A DNA stretch of 64,000 bases from an uncultured Porphyromonadaceae bacterium (lineage in GTDB: Bacteria > Bacteroidota > Bacteroidia > Bacteroidales > Muribaculaceae), in assembly GCA_947176605.1 (NCBI GenBank), contig CAMWRH010000003.1:17308-81307 (forward strand), read 5' to 3'. This document shows, piece by piece, positions 9,197-19,000 of the stretch; position 1 is the stretch's first letter, and every line of letters starts with the position of its first letter. Both the position numbers and the translations under genes were made by a program. A model generated the notes under the pieces. It worked only from the letters and a program-made list of their open reading frames with translations. It made no database searches and had not been told where the DNA came from.

Positions 9197-10516
9197 ATGG
9201 CTCTGAAGAAAAAATCCAAGTCATCGACAGCGGCAACAGCTGCCGGATCCTCTCGCCCCAGACACTCCCGGCGCATGCGCCGGGACTCATCATCCCGCAT
9301 ATCGTCGGGCAAACCCTCTTCGGGTCCCGCTAAGCCGGCCCCTCGCCCCACTCCGGCTCCCGCCACTCAGGATGGCGCCCCGGTGTCGCCGGTCAAGGGA
9401 TACGCCGACTTCCTCTCCAATCTTGAAAAGGAGCACCGTCTGCGCCGGATCCCCACTTCCGACGGCTCCGGACGCATCGATCTGCTCAGCAACGATTATC
9501 TCGGACTGGCAGCCGAAGCCCACCTCTATCTTCCTGAATTCCACGAGCGTTTCCCCGATGCCGCTTTCACATCTTCGGCATCCCGGCTCCTCTCGCGCGC
9601 CAACCGATATCATCTGCAGCTCGAACAGTATCTTGAGCAACTCTACGGGCGCCCGGCACTCCTCTTCAATTCCGGTTATCATGCCAACGTCGGGATCATA
9701 CAGGCTCTCGCTTTGCCCGGCACCCTTTTTCTGGCCGATAAGCTCGTACACGCATCAATTATCGACGGGCTGCGGCTGAGCGGCGCCGATTTCAAGCGAT
9801 TCCCCCATAACGACCCTCGCCGACTACAGCGACTCCTGGCCGATCTCCATGACTCCTATCAGCGCATCATCGTGATTGCGGAGGGTATCTACAGTATGGA
9901 CGGCGACATGGCTCCGCTGCGCGAACTGGCCGACCTGAAGTCGAGATATCCGAAGATGATGCTCTATCTCGATGAAGCCCACAGTTTCGGAGTGCGCGGC
10001 CAAAAAGGGCTCGGTCTGGCCGAAGAGCTCGGTCTCACCGACTCCTGCGACCTGATAATCGGTACCCTCGGCAAGGCGGCCGCCTCCGCCGGAGCCTTCG
10101 CCATCACTTCTCCGGTGATGAAGGATTACCTGCTCAACACTACCCGCAGTTTCATCTTCTCTACCGCCATCTCTCCGGCGCAGGCCGCATGGTCGATTCT
10201 GATGATCGAGAAAATCACTCAACTTCACGACCGACGCCTGCACCTGCAGCATCTGTCGCGCCATATGGTGAGCGAATTGTCGCGGCGCCTTAATTTCGAA
10301 TCTCCCGCCACAACACAGATCGTGCCGCTCATCATCGGAGATGCCGCCGAGGCTGTGCTGATGGCCGCCCATATGGCCGCCGGAGGATTCGATGCCCTGG
10401 CCATACGCCGGCCCACTGTCGCCGCCGGAAGCGAACGCATCCGCTTCTCGCTCAACGCACTGCTCTCCGAAAAGGATATCGACCGACTGATCTCTCTCAT
10501 CGGCCGATATCGCTAA
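9197..10516 (+). CDS. bioF: 8-amino-7-oxononanoate synthase with basic N-terminal extension
   Basis: BioF condenses pimeloyl-ACP with L-alanine to form KAPA. The catalytic part starts near residue 70 (YADFLSNLEKE) and shows LLSNDYLGLA, SGYHANVG, DEAHSFGVRG and the PLP lysine (Lys293) in GTLGKAAASAG. At 439 residues it is about 50 longer than usual, because residues 1-60 are a Lys/Arg/Ser/Pro-rich disordered stretch. The only internal ATG there (Met27) would not remove it. The extension's role is unknown. Confidence 0.94.
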   Translation: MALKKKSKSSTAATAAGSSRPRHSRRMRRDSSSRISSGKPSSGPAKPAPRPTPAPATQDGAPVSPVKGYADFLSNLEKEHRLRRIPTSDGSGRIDLLSNDYLGLAAEAHLYLPEFHERFPDAAFTSSASRLLSRANRYHLQLEQYLEQLYGRPALLFNSGYHANVGIIQALALPGTLFLADKLVHASIIDGLRLSGADFKRFPHNDPRRLQRLLADLHDSYQRIIVIAEGIYSMDGDMAPLRELADLKSRYPKMMLYLDEAHSFGVRGQKGLGLAEELGLTDSCDLIIGTLGKAAASAGAFAITSPVMKDYLLNTTRSFIFSTAISPAQAAWSILMIEKITQLHDRRLHLQHLSRHMVSELSRRLNFESPATTQIVPLIIGDAAEAVLMAAHMAAGGFDALAIRRPTVAAGSERIRFSLNALLSEKDIDRLISLIGRYR

Positions 10517-10546
10517 AAAATTCCGAAATACCTCACCCCACCTGTA

Positions 10547-11956
10547 ATGAAGACCTCCATCATCGCCCGTAATCCCTCCTGCCATCGCCTGATAATCATT
10601 TTCAGCGGTTGGAGCACATCTCCGGCCCTATACGCCGGAATATTCCCGGAAGGATGGGATGTAATGGTGGTATATGATTATGGCCGCACAGATGAGCCTC
10701 TCAGCATTCCGCACTATTATTCATCGATTCTGGTCGTGGCATGGTCGCTGGGGGTGGCGGCAGCCGAAGAGGCCCTGCGCCATGAGGCCCACAGAGTGAG
10801 CGGCGCTTTTGCCGTCAACGGCACTCTGGCTCCCGCCCACGACCTCTACGGCATACCCTCGAGGATATACCATGACACGGAAGCAGCCCTGAATGAACGC
10901 AATCTTCGCCGATTCCGCCATCGGCTTTCGTCATCACGCGATCCATACACGTTCCCCGAAGAGTCGCCCGCTGCCATATCCGAGGCAGAAGCCACCGACC
11001 CGCAGCTGCTTATCGCCCGACTGAGAACCGAACTGCGGCACCTCGCCCCCCACACCCTTCCGCTATCGGCCGATGAATGCTCTCTACCATGGCGTAAGGC
11101 ATACATCGGCTCGTCCGACCTCATCTTCCCGGCCCTGAACCAGAGGCGCGCATGGGAAGCCCATCCGGCCCGACCGCAGATCTGCGAATGGCAATGCGGC
11201 CACTATATCCCGCTCGACCTTATCATCAGTGATATCCTCCCCGACCATACCCGCATACGCAGTCATTTCGAGGCATCACATCCCACCTATGATGAAAATG
11301 CCACCGCGCAGACCCGTATCGCAGCCCGTCTGGCAGCGCTGTCGCAAAAGTATATCCCTAACGATACATCGGCATGGCACATGCTTGAGATCGGCCCAGG
11401 CACAGGAAGCCTTACACGCGAGCTGGCCCGACGCATATCCCCGGCCAAGGCCACATTTGTCGACCTCTGTCCGCTCCCGCGGTTCAATATCGCCTCGCAG
11501 GAGCTATACCTCACCACCGACGCCGAGCAGTGGATGACTCATGAACCGGACGCAAAGTACGACCTTATAGCCTCGGCAAGCACGATTCAGTGGTTTGTCG
11601 ATCCTCGTGCGTTCTTCGCCAATGCGGCCCGCATGCTCCGGCCCGGAGGAATGCTGTTATGCTCCACATTCGTGGAGGGCAACCTCCACGAACTCGATGC
11701 CCTGCGCCCCGCACCGATACTATACCGCACCGTGCGCGAACTTAGGGAAATGGCCATGGCTGCCTTCGACGACATACTGATCGAAGAGGAGCAGATTCCC
11801 CTTGATTTCAACTCCCCGCGCGAGGCACTGATGCATCTCAAGCTCACCGGAGTGGCCGGAACGGCCAAAAGCCACATCCGCCATCTCCTCACATCGCTGC
11901 CTCCTCGTCCGCGCCTCACTTACCACGCATTATATGTAAGAGCCATAAAAAATTGA
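10547..11956 (+). CDS. bioG-bioC: Fused pimeloyl-ACP methyl ester esterase / malonyl-ACP O-methyltransferase
   Basis: Residues 1-225 match BioG (DUF452), an alpha/beta hydrolase that removes the methyl ester from pimeloyl-ACP; the likely nucleophile is Ser67 in AWSLG, with His219 in CGHYIP and Asp191 as candidates for the rest of the triad. Residues about 245-469 match BioC, the SAM-dependent methyltransferase that starts pimelate synthesis, with motif I LEIGPGTGS (280-288). One polypeptide thus carries the first and last steps of pimeloyl-ACP formation. The gene ends the biotin run; no terminator is visible before the next promoter. Confidence 0.92.
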   Translation: MKTSIIARNPSCHRLIIIFSGWSTSPALYAGIFPEGWDVMVVYDYGRTDEPLSIPHYYSSILVVAWSLGVAAAEEALRHEAHRVSGAFAVNGTLAPAHDLYGIPSRIYHDTEAALNERNLRRFRHRLSSSRDPYTFPEESPAAISEAEATDPQLLIARLRTELRHLAPHTLPLSADECSLPWRKAYIGSSDLIFPALNQRRAWEAHPARPQICEWQCGHYIPLDLIISDILPDHTRIRSHFEASHPTYDENATAQTRIAARLAALSQKYIPNDTSAWHMLEIGPGTGSLTRELARRISPAKATFVDLCPLPRFNIASQELYLTTDAEQWMTHEPDAKYDLIASASTIQWFVDPRAFFANAARMLRPGGMLLCSTFVEGNLHELDALRPAPILYRTVRELREMAMAAFDDILIEEEQIPLDFNSPREALMHLKLTGVAGTAKSHIRHLLTSLPPRPRLTYHALYVRAIKN

Positions 11957-11966
11957 ATTATTTTTT

Positions 11967-11994
11967 CTTGTTTAAGAAATTTTATCTATATTTG
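11967..11994 (+). promoter_or_regulatory. Promoter for the 531-residue secreted protein gene
   Basis: CTTG at 11967-11970 and TATATTTG at 11987-11994 resemble the Bacteroidota consensus, with a shortish 16-base spacer. The predicted start point falls at or just before the 12001 hairpin. Confidence 0.5.
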
Positions 11995-12000
11995 CAGAAT

Positions 12001-12021
12001 CAGACGAATCCTCTTCGTCTG
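12001..12021 (+). other. 5'-leader hairpin
   Basis: An 8-bp perfect stem (cagacgaa with ttcgtctg) and 5-base loop lie at the predicted 5' end of the transcript, 36 bases before the start codon. Such a hairpin could protect the message from decay; there is no T-run, so it is not a terminator. Confidence 0.5.
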
Positions 12022-12056
12022 CCTTACCTACACATATCTGACTTAACCACTTTTAT

Positions 12057-13652
12057 ATGAGAAAATTTACCTTATTCTTCTGTTCTACAGCAATCGCGAT
12101 GAATGCGATGGCAGCTATCAGCGACTTGCCTTCCAATCCCAACGCAAGTCTGATCACGAATCCCGCTCCCGGTGTTGAGCCCACTGTGCTTGTGAAGGCC
12201 GGCACAGGTTTCATACGCCTCGACGAGCAGCTCGATGTGCTCCCCGCTGATGGATCGCTGACCAAAATGATCCGCACAGACGATAAAGTATATCTTGCCA
12301 ACATCTTCAGCTGGGCACCCACCGCCGGATGGATCGAAGGCACCGTCGAAGGCTCTAAAGTGACTTTCCAGCTCCCTCAGATAGTGAAGTCGGAAATGGC
12401 CGACATCGAAGGCGTGCTCACTCCGCAGCAGTATTACGCTGTGGCATGCGACATGGTGGTACGTGGCGGCTCGGCCGACATGGTGCCCACTGCCGAACAG
12501 ACTTTCGTATTCGACATAGCCGACGACGGCTCGCTCACCCCGGAGAATCCCGAGCTCTTCATGGGCAACTTCCTCTACGACGGACGCGCATGGGCCTGGA
12601 ATATGGACGGCGACTTCTATAACGCTCTCAATCTCCAGACCACCACTCCCTCAATGGCGCCGGAGGACCTTACGTTTACTCCGATGGTGCTCACCTATCC
12701 GCATATCCTCTACGGCGGCACATACGCACGCCCCCTCGAAGTGGCATTCGACGGCAATGACTGCTATATCAAAGGGGCCGCAATCGGCATTTCCGACCTC
12801 CAGGACGCCCTTATCAAGGGGTCGCTTGACGGGAAGGTAGTAAGCTTCGACTCCAACCAATTCCTCGGCAACAGCTGGCTCTTCGGCTTCACACAGTATT
12901 TCATCGGCGGCGAGACCGGATACGAAGACTCCGCTCAATACGGCCAGGTCCCCGTATTCACCCCCTCCGACGTGATGGAATGGGTATACGATGACCAGAC
13001 CGGCTCGCTGACCTCCGACATGAGCTTCATCATCGTGCCCTCTCCTCAGGACGAGGCCGAGAACCTCTATTATGAGAACATCTATATCGCTCCATCCATA
13101 TATCCCGTAGCCTCCGACACCCCCGTCACCACCCTTATCGCTCCCGAAGTCAACTTCACCCCGGCTTACTACGACATGCCTAATGTGATTGACTTCGCCG
13201 TAAGCATGGTATCGGCCGACCACCAGATTCTCGATATGGACAAGCTCTATTTCGAAATCTACATGGATCATGAACCCTTTGAGTTTACCCCCTCTGTCGA
13301 TCCGAACCTCACTCAGCCCATATCGCGCATCCCTGTAGGCACCACCGACTATTACTGCTTCGTGGCTGCCGAGGAAATCATACAGATGGTGGCCATCCCG
13401 CAGATGAGCTTCACCGACCTCGCCCTGCGTCTCGTATATCTCGGCGACCCGGAGAATCCGGCTTATTCCGACTTCGTATACATGCAGGGAAGCGGCGTGG
13501 ACGGCATCAATGCCGAACCCGTAGGCCAGGCTTCATATATCGATCTTCAGGGGCGCCCCCTCTCCGGATCGGCCAATGGCATCTCAATCCGCCGCACTAC
13601 CCTCTCCGACGGATCGGTACGCTATGAAAAGGTGATCGGCACCAACCGCTGA
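12057..13652 (+). CDS. Secreted protein with C-terminal DLQGR tail, unknown
   Basis: The 531-residue precursor has a signal peptide (MRKFTLFFCSTAIAMNAMA) and no cysteine-rich or enzymatic motif that I recognise; the body is Asp/Pro/Tyr-rich with beta-type composition. The last 40 residues hold DLQGRPLSG, NGISIRR and DGSVRYEKVIG, a tail shared with the proteins at 13977 and 27713. The tail resembles the end regions of type IX secretion cargo but is not a perfect match. The gene has its own promoter, leader hairpin and strong terminator, so it is monocistronic. Confidence 0.8.
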   Translation: MRKFTLFFCSTAIAMNAMAAISDLPSNPNASLITNPAPGVEPTVLVKAGTGFIRLDEQLDVLPADGSLTKMIRTDDKVYLANIFSWAPTAGWIEGTVEGSKVTFQLPQIVKSEMADIEGVLTPQQYYAVACDMVVRGGSADMVPTAEQTFVFDIADDGSLTPENPELFMGNFLYDGRAWAWNMDGDFYNALNLQTTTPSMAPEDLTFTPMVLTYPHILYGGTYARPLEVAFDGNDCYIKGAAIGISDLQDALIKGSLDGKVVSFDSNQFLGNSWLFGFTQYFIGGETGYEDSAQYGQVPVFTPSDVMEWVYDDQTGSLTSDMSFIIVPSPQDEAENLYYENIYIAPSIYPVASDTPVTTLIAPEVNFTPAYYDMPNVIDFAVSMVSADHQILDMDKLYFEIYMDHEPFEFTPSVDPNLTQPISRIPVGTTDYYCFVAAEEIIQMVAIPQMSFTDLALRLVYLGDPENPAYSDFVYMQGSGVDGINAEPVGQASYIDLQGRPLSGSANGISIRRTTLSDGSVRYEKVIGTNR

Positions 13653-13695
13653 TTACATCCACGTCAGCCCACCGCACGCTGACACGATATGATAC

Positions 13696-13733
13696 GCACT
13701 CTATCGGCCTATGACCGATAGAGTGCTTTTTTT
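13696..13733 (+). terminator. Rho-independent terminator
   Basis: A perfect 12-bp stem (gcactctatcgg with ccgatagagtgc), a 7-base loop and seven T form a textbook terminator after the 531-residue secreted protein gene. Confidence 0.93.
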
Positions 13734-13798
13734 GACCTTAATAATCTGTTGACGGCAAAATAATGGGCCAATAAATTTTTTATTAGCAGAATTTTGCA

Positions 13799-13806
13799 TA
13801 ACTTTG
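13799..13806 (+). promoter_or_regulatory. Putative -7 box for the 620-residue protein gene
   Basis: TAACTTTG lies 171 bases before the start codon. The upstream region at the expected distance reads TTTT rather than TTTG, so the match is partial. Confidence 0.45.
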
Positions 13807-13976
13807 CTTTTGAGCATCCGATTTGCGCCAACATCTCCCTATGTGCCATGACAATGGGATGGCGTCGCAACCGGATTGCCCGCTCTCTTCCGGCATTCTA
13901 CCATGATTATCGACATCGCCCGACGATGATACTGCAACATTCTCTCTGAAGTGTAACAATACCAGACCTAATCATT

Positions 13977-15839
13977 ATGAGAAAATCTACCCTTCTTGCC
14001 TGCGCCATGATGAGCGCGGCATTGGCTCCCGCAGCCGAGCTGGAGTTCTCCTATAATGCCAATGGAACCGAACCTTACTGGTACGGAACCAACAAAAAGG
14101 AGAACTATGATATAGCCGTAAGAATCGAGAACCCCGGACTCGCCGGATCCCGAATCACCCGCATATCCGTACCCCTCCCCGGAGATCCCGATCTTTACGG
14201 GAGCGCATCGGCATTCCTTACCACCGAGCTCGTATTGGAACGCGTCGACGGCGTGCGTGTCAATGTGCCCGACATATGCTCCGTAAATGCCACTATTGCC
14301 GACGGAATGCTCACTGCCACTTTCGATGAGCCCTATACACTCACTACCGACCCGATTTATGTCGGTTACTCTTTCGAGATAGCCGAACTTCAGGAAGTCA
14401 ACAAGTATCCGATCGCAGTGGTAACCGGCACAAATCCGGAAGCTTTCTGGTTCCACTCCTCCCGCACGCAGATCAAGTGGGCAAGCTATGTGGACAAGGC
14501 TGATGCCGGGCTGCAGAGCGCCCTGGTGGTGACGCTTGAAGGCGATTTCGATGCCTCCACGGCAGGAATCAGTCTGCCGGAACGCACCGTATTCCTCTCC
14601 AATCAGGAAAATCAATACTCATTCGATGTAATCAACGCCGGTGTCAATGCCATATCAAACGTCGGCTTCTCATGGACTATGGGTGAGCTTTCGGGCGAAG
14701 GTGAATATGAATTCGATCCTCCGGTGCGCAATGCCATTGGCGCCAGTGGCACCGCGTCGTTCACTATCCCGGCAGTGGCCGAAAACGGGAAAGAGAGTAT
14801 CTCGGTGACGCTTGACAAAGTGAATGGCACCGCCAATCCCAACCTCAGCGCCTCGGCCAAAGCCCGCGTGGTCTTCACCCCTTCAATCCCCGTCAACCGC
14901 CCGATGGTGGAGGAATACACCGGCCTGTGGTGCGGCAACTGCCCTCGCGGCTATGTGGCCCTCGAATACCTGAAGGAGCATTATGGCGCGGACTTTGTGG
15001 CTGCCGCATGGCATAATAGCGACCCGATGGCCGTATCTTCCGCATATCCCAATTCAGTGCCGGGATATCCGTTCGCATACGTCAACCGTAAGATAGCCCT
15101 CGACCCCTCCGAGCTCTACGCCACCTGGCCTGCCATGTACGCTGAGCCTGCCGACATGAGCATCGAATGCTCGGTGGAATTTACCGATGATACCCACTCT
15201 GCCCTCAAGGCTACGGCCACCGTCACTCCAATCGACGATGATGACACTCTTTATTATATAGGATACATGCTCGTGGCCGACGGTCTGTCAGATCCCACAT
15301 GGATTCAGAGCAACTACTACTATTCTCCCCACATGGCAGCGACTCTGCCCGAGCCCTACGATAAGATGTTCCTCGAAGCCGGTCCCTCTGCCGCCGGGCT
15401 TACCTACAATGATGTGATGGTCAACCGCGAGTATGCCCTGGGTGTCGACGGCTCACTCCCCCGGGAGGGACTGAAGGCATTCACTCCTACATCGCACAGC
15501 GTCACATTCGACATCTCCAACATCCGCACCACCTTCATACGTCCTACCGCTGCCGATCCCGATGCCAACCTTATCCCCGTCAATAAGGATAAGCTCCGCG
15601 TCATAGCCTACGTGGTCCGCACTGACGGATCTGTGGTGAATTCCTGCTCTTCCCTTTATGCCGACGGCACAGGAGTGGATGCAGTGGAAGTGATCAATGC
15701 CGATGTGGAAGTGGCCCACACCCTATGGCACGACCTTCAGGGCCACGCCGTCAGCACCCCTGCGAAGGGGCAGATCTATGTATGCACACAGATCATGAGC
15801 GACGGCTCTGTGCGCAGCTCGAAGGTGATGGTGAAGTAA
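13977..15839 (+). CDS. Omp28-like secreted protein with thioredoxin-type CGNC motif
   Basis: The 620-residue precursor has a short signal peptide (MRKSTLLACAMMSAALAPA). A beta-rich N-terminal half of about 300 residues is followed by a thioredoxin-like region starting EEYTGLWCGNCPRG, with the paired cysteines Cys319 and Cys322; Omp28-related proteins of Bacteroidota show this arrangement. The C-terminus carries the DLQGHAVS, GQIYV and DGSVRSSKVMV tail seen in two other window proteins. A redox role is suggested by the CGNC pair but unproven. A hairpin follows at 15871. Confidence 0.8.
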   Translation: MRKSTLLACAMMSAALAPAAELEFSYNANGTEPYWYGTNKKENYDIAVRIENPGLAGSRITRISVPLPGDPDLYGSASAFLTTELVLERVDGVRVNVPDICSVNATIADGMLTATFDEPYTLTTDPIYVGYSFEIAELQEVNKYPIAVVTGTNPEAFWFHSSRTQIKWASYVDKADAGLQSALVVTLEGDFDASTAGISLPERTVFLSNQENQYSFDVINAGVNAISNVGFSWTMGELSGEGEYEFDPPVRNAIGASGTASFTIPAVAENGKESISVTLDKVNGTANPNLSASAKARVVFTPSIPVNRPMVEEYTGLWCGNCPRGYVALEYLKEHYGADFVAAAWHNSDPMAVSSAYPNSVPGYPFAYVNRKIALDPSELYATWPAMYAEPADMSIECSVEFTDDTHSALKATATVTPIDDDDTLYYIGYMLVADGLSDPTWIQSNYYYSPHMAATLPEPYDKMFLEAGPSAAGLTYNDVMVNREYALGVDGSLPREGLKAFTPTSHSVTFDISNIRTTFIRPTAADPDANLIPVNKDKLRVIAYVVRTDGSVVNSCSSLYADGTGVDAVEVINADVEVAHTLWHDLQGHAVSTPAKGQIYVCTQIMSDGSVRSSKVMVK

Positions 15840-15870
15840 TCCCGCCATCATTCTCCTGACACAGCCATAA

Positions 15871-15900
15871 AGGGCGCTCCGACACATGTCGGAGCGCCCT
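15871..15900 (+). terminator. Hairpin terminator after the Omp28-like gene
   Basis: A 13-14-bp perfect inverted repeat (agggcgctccgaca with tgtcggagcgccct) lies 31 bases after the stop; the following T content is modest (tcgtcattt). Confidence 0.7.
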
Positions 15901-16015
15901 TCGTCATTTGCTACCGCTGGCCATCGGCATGCCGCCGGATCATTTTGGCCCTTCGCCATTGGCTGACGCACCGACATCGGCTACCGCCAGATCATTTTGG
16001 CCACTGTATAAAGAG

Positions 16016-16045
16016 AGGGCGCGCCGACACGAGTCGGAGCGCCCT
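16016..16045 (-). terminator. Hairpin terminator after nifJ
   Basis: A near-copy of the 15871 hairpin (agggcgcgccgac with gtcggagcgccct, one internal mismatch) sits 27 bases past the nifJ stop on the minus strand, followed on that strand by ctcttta. Confidence 0.65.
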
Positions 16046-16072
16046 TCGGCTTATATAGATGTAAGGATTTTA

Positions 16073-19000
16073 TCAGATTTCCTTGCGGAGCTTGATCTCT
16101 TCGGGAGTAAGCTCGGGATCCACGCCCCAGTTCTGGGCGGCCAGACGCTTGTAGTTGTTGTAGCGCCACTTGGCATTGTCCTCGGCTGCCTTGAAGAGCT
16201 CTTCGGCTGCGTCGGGATACATCTTGGCTACCGATGCGAAACGCACCTCGCCCTTGAGGAATCCGGCAAACTTGTCCCACTGCGGCTCTTTGCTGTCGAG
16301 CGAGAAGGGATTGTTGCCCTTGGCCTCCTCATCGGGATTGTAGCGCCAGAGGTGCCAGTAACCGCATTCCACTGCCAGACGCTCCTCTTCCTGACTGTGA
16401 CCCATACCGGCCTTCAGGCCGTGGTTGATACAGGGTGAGTAAGCGATGATCAGCGACGGGCCATCGTATGCCTCGGCCTCGCGGATAGCCTTGAGGGTCT
16501 GGGCATTGTCGGCACCCATTGCCACCTGTGCCACGTATACGTAGCCGTAGGTAGTGGCGATCAGGCCGAGGTCTTTCTTGCGGATACGCTTGCCGGCAGC
16601 GGCGAATTTGGCGATTGCACCGATCGGAGTCGATTTCGACGACTGACCGCCTGTGTTGGAGTATACCTCCGTGTCGAGCACAAGGATATTCACGTTCTTG
16701 CCTGATGCGATCACGTGGTCAAGACCGCCGAAACCTATATCGTAGCTTGCGCCGTCGCCACCGATAATCCACTGGCTGCGCTTGGTGAGGTAGTGCTTGA
16801 GGTTCTCCACCTGGCTGCAGATGCTGCAGTTGGCGGCGTTGGCCTTGGCCAGTTCGGCCCACTTTTCACCTGCTTCGCGCGACTTGTCGGCATCTTCCTT
16901 CACGTCGAGCCATGCGGCAGCGGCAGCCTTCACTTCGGGAGTGCAGCAGTCGCATGTCTGGCTCTTGCGGGCCAGATCCTCAAGGCGTGCGCGCATCTTC
17001 TCATAGGCTATGCGCATGCCGAGACCGAACTCGCAGAAGTCCTCGAAGAGGGAGTTGGCCCATGCCGGACCGTGACCCTTCTCGTCGGTGCAGTAGGGAG
17101 TGGAGGGTACCGAACCTGAGTAGATCGATGAGCAGCCTGTGGCGTTGGCCACGATCTCGTGGTCGCCGAAGAGCTGGCTTACGAGCTTCAGATAGGGAGT
17201 CTCACCGCAACCCGAGCAGGCGCCTGAGAACTCGAAGAGGGGCTTGGCAAACTGGCTGTTCTTCACGTTGAGCTTCACGTCCACCAGGTTCTGCTTCGAT
17301 GCCACGTGGCCTTCGCAGTAGTCCCAGTTCTTCTGCTGATCAAGCTGAGATTCGATATGCTTCATGGCCAGGGCCTTTACACCCTTCTTGCCGGGGCATA
17401 CGTCGACACAGTTGCCGCAGCCGAGGCAGTCGAGCACGTTGACCTGCTGCACGAAGCGCAGACCCTCGAAGCCCTTGCCGATAGCCGGGATGGAGTGATC
17501 CTCACCGAAGGGTGCGGCTGCCATCTCCTCTGCGTTGAGCAGGAACGGACGGATTGTGGCGTGGGGGCAGACGTAGGCACACTTGTTACACTGGATACAG
17601 TTCTCCGGCATCCATTCCGGTACGAACGCAGCCACACCGCGCTTCTCGTAGGCGGCTGTGCCCTGGGGCCATGTGCCGTCGGCACGGTCGGCGAATGCGC
17701 TCACGGGGAGCAGGTGGCCGTCCTGTGAGTTGATGGGCTTCACCACGTTGGTGATGAATGCGGGAGCATCGCTTGCAGCGGGTGCCTCGTCGGGAAGCTC
17801 GGCCCATGCGGGATCTACGTCGAGCTTGTGGTATTCCGAACCGCGGTCAACCGCAGCATAGTTCATGTTGACGATGTTCTCACCCTTCTTGCCGTAGCTC
17901 TTGACGATGAATTTCTTCATCTGCTCTACTGCGAGATCCACGGGGATAACCTCCGTGATGCGGAAGAATGCGCTCTGCAGGATGGTGTTGGTGCGGTTGC
18001 CCAGACCGATTTCCTGCGCGATCTTCGATGCATTCATGTAGTAGAAGGTCACGTTATTCTTGGCAAGATGCTTCTTGACGCGCACGGGGAGGTTCTTGGC
18101 AAGTTCCTCACCTTCCCATACGGTGTTGAGCAGGAATGTGCCGCCGGGCTGCAGGCCGCGTGTCACATCGTACATGTTCAGGTAAGCCTGCACATGGCAT
18201 GCCACGAAGTTGGGGGTGTTGACGAAGTATGTCGAGCGGATGGGCTCGTCGCCGAAGCGGAGGTGCGAGCAGGTGAAGCCGCCGGATTTCTTGGAGTCAT
18301 ACTCGAAGTATGCCTGACAGTATTTGTCGGTGTTCTCGCCGATGATCTTCACGGAGTTCTTGTTGGCGCCCACTGTGCCGTCGGCACCGAGGCCATAGAA
18401 CTTGGCTGCGAAGATGCTCTTGCCGCCGAGGTGCATCTCGGGGAGCTGGGGGAGGGAGTGGAATGTCACGTCGTCGACGATGCCGATCGTGAAGTGGTTC
18501 TTGGGCTCGGGAAGCTCAAGGTTCTCGTATACGGAGAGAATCTGGGCGGGAGTGGTATCCTTTGAGCTCAGACCGTAGCGGCCGCCGATGATGAGCGGGG
18601 CCTTCTCCATGCCGTAGAACACGTCCTTGACGTCAAGGTAGAGGGGCTCGCCGTTGGCGCCGGGCTCTTTCGTGCGGTCGAGCACTGCGATGCGCTTCGC
18701 CGTCTTGGGCACGGCAGCGAGGAAATGCTTGGCGGAGAAGGGGCGATAGAGGTGCACGCTTACCAGACCTACCTTCTTGCCCTGGGCCATGAGGTAGTCG
18801 ATTGTCTCCTGAATAGCCTGTGTCACGGAGCCCATGGCGATGATCACGTTCTCTGCCTCGGGGTCGCCGTAGTAGTCAAACAGACCGTATTTGCGGCCGG
18901 TGATCTTGCTTACTTCGTTGAGGTATTCCTCTACGATGGCGGGCACTGCCTCGTAGTATTTGTTGCAGGCCTCGCGGTGCTGGAAGAATACGTCGGGGTT

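Larger units (their letters stand above)
13653..13976. other. Gene-free 324-base stretch
   Basis: It holds the terminator at 13696-13733 and a putative -7 box at 13799-13806, followed by a leader of about 165 bases in which I see no gene or known riboswitch. Confidence 0.6.

Noticed and set aside
17828..18565. 245-residue frame on the plus strand
   Set aside because: Antisense to nifJ; Val/Glu/His-rich shadow frame.
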